Shown: positions 5,919 through 6,412 of the stretch, one piece after another
Position numbering within the stretch: the stretch's first letter is position 1
How the letters are laid out: each line of letters starts with the position of its first letter
Source: JAHBVH01 sp034437715
Lineage (GTDB): Bacteria; Chloroflexota; Anaerolineae; Caldilineales; Caldilineaceae
Reading direction: 5' to 3'
Assembly: GCA_034437715.1 (NCBI GenBank)
Contig: DAOTTR010000239.1
Span: 1 to 6,412 of the forward strand
Length of the DNA: 6,412 nt
Position numbers and translations under genes: made by a program
The notes under the pieces: model-generated
What the model saw: only the letters and a program-made list of their open reading frames with translations
Told to the model about the DNA's origin: nothing
The model's database searches: none

Positions 5919-6104
5919 CTATTCGCCCCAATCTTCTTCCTCTTCGGGGGCCAGCGCGAGTTCGAGCGGGTCAATGTTGACCACTTCCAGATCGGCACCA
6001 CAGTCTGGGCATTGGGTAATTTCATTTTGCATTACGCCGGTCAATTCGATTTCAGCAAAGCATTCTGGACATTCAGCGACACCAGAAACAGTTTTCAACG
6101 CCAT
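5919..6104 (-). CDS. lysW: Amino-group carrier protein LysW
   Basis: This is the small acidic carrier on which lysine is built. Its C-terminal glutamate takes alpha-aminoadipate through the side-chain carboxyl, and its acidic surface guides the substrate into LysZ, LysY, LysJ and LysK. It has 61 residues, slightly longer than the 54 I know from Thermus. A zinc knuckle is formed by C12-P-E-C15 and C32-P-D-C35. The C-terminus is the diagnostic EDWGE (57-61) after a run of four glutamates, with E61 as the attachment residue, and TAG follows immediately. The ATG at 6104 has a strong ribosome binding site, AAGGAG, six bases upstream (6116-6111). That is the best such site among the lys genes here and fits a carrier needed in excess of its enzymes. 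It lies 35 bases after the dehydrogenase gene and 91 before lysX. Confidence 0.97.
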   Translation of the reverse strand: MALKTVSGVAECPECFAEIELTGVMQNEITQCPDCGADLEVVNIDPLELALAPEEEEDWGE

Positions 6105-6139
6105 GATTTTCTCCTTATGGAACTTGGTTATGAATGATT

Positions 6140-6412
6140 TTATTGCTCAAATTGGTGAATGACCGCCGCGGTGACTGCTGCGGTCGTCGCGTCGCCACCC
6201 AAGTCGCGCGACCACGGGCCGTGACGCAGCACAGCGTTGACGGCCTGTTCGACCCGCCGCGCCATGGCCGGTTCGCCGAGCGTTTCTAACAGAAGGGCCG
6301 CGGCTAAAATCGTAGCAATCGGGTTGGCAATGCCTTGTCCGGCAATATCCGGCGCGCTGCCATGGACTGGCTCGGCCACAATAAAGGTTTCGCCCACATT
6401 GGCGCTGGGGGC
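6140..6412 (-). CDS. Homoisocitrate/isopropylmalate dehydrogenase-family enzyme, C-terminal part
   Basis: Only the last 90 residues are in the window; the frame is open to the right edge and reads APSANVGETFIVAEPVHGSA at the cut, ending in a TAA at 6142-6140. The block AEPVHGSAPDIAGQGIANP is the NAD(P)-binding signature shared by isocitrate, 3-isopropylmalate and homoisocitrate dehydrogenases of the beta-decarboxylating family. It is followed by the usual C-terminal helices (ATILAAALLLETLG) and a short tail. Position directly ahead of lysW suggests homoisocitrate dehydrogenase, which oxidises and decarboxylates homoisocitrate to 2-oxoadipate, the precursor of alpha-aminoadipate. Leucine-pathway LeuB or a plain isocitrate dehydrogenase cannot be excluded, because the residues that set substrate choice lie upstream. 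An in-frame GTG at 6397 is internal, not a start. Confidence 0.88.
   Translation of the reverse strand, partial: APSANVGETFIVAEPVHGSAPDIAGQGIANPIATILAAALLLETLGEPAMARRVEQAVNAVLRHGPWSRDLGGDATTAAVTAAVIHQFEQ

Noticed and set aside
4826..5980. Plus-strand open frame of 384 codons opposite lysX
   Set aside because: It is antisense to the clearly conserved lysX and the end of lysW, and its protein has no recognisable domain. It is a shadow of codon bias.

Overview
The window is almost entirely a lysine biosynthesis locus of the amino-group-carrier-protein (LysW) type, the bacterial alpha-aminoadipate (AAA) route. Seven genes read leftwards on the minus strand. In transcription order they are: the C-terminal end of a homoisocitrate/isopropylmalate dehydrogenase-family enzyme, lysW (carrier protein), lysX (ATP-grasp ligase), lysY (ArgC-like reductase), a class I SAM-dependent methyltransferase, then lysZ (ArgB-like kinase), lysJ (class III aminotransferase) and the N-terminal part of lysK (M20-type hydrolase), which runs off the left edge. 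This gene content, together with mid-range GC and a carrier ending in EDWGE, fits a bacterium that makes lysine through AAA. I favour Chloroflexota (Herpetosiphon/Roseiflexus-like) over Deinococcus-Thermus, but this is inferred from protein style and not proven by the window.

Layout, right to left. Positions 6412-3134 hold a tightly packed co-directional block: dehydrogenase, lysW, lysX, lysY, methyltransferase. Its gaps are 35, 91, 47 and 28 bases, so it is probably one transcript whose promoter lies outside the window. Positions 3111-2767 hold a single plus-strand gene for an unrecognised acidic 114-residue protein, with its own plausible promoter and ribosome binding site. Positions 2766-2575 are a divergent control region with a good minus-strand promoter for lysZ and a small perfect palindrome just upstream of its -35. 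Positions 2574-1 hold the second half of the pathway, lysZ-lysJ-lysK. A strong RNA hairpin lies between lysZ and lysJ, and a 16-base perfect inverted repeat covers the lysJ stop codon.

How the genes work together (known for this pathway in Thermus and Sulfolobus): the dehydrogenase family member probably supplies the keto-acid precursor of AAA. LysX attaches the AAA amino group to the C-terminal glutamate of LysW. LysZ phosphorylates the side-chain carboxylate, LysY reduces it to the semialdehyde, LysJ transaminates it, and LysK releases lysine and regenerates LysW. All five LysW-dependent steps plus the carrier are encoded here, although lysK is cut by the window edge. The unusual parts are local: the pathway is split in two by an opposite-strand unknown gene, a methyltransferase trails the first half, and lysJ begins with a tandem repeat that supplies four in-frame ATGs. 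I saw no mobile element, CRISPR array, tRNA, rRNA or riboswitch, and no gene-free stretch longer than about 200 bases.
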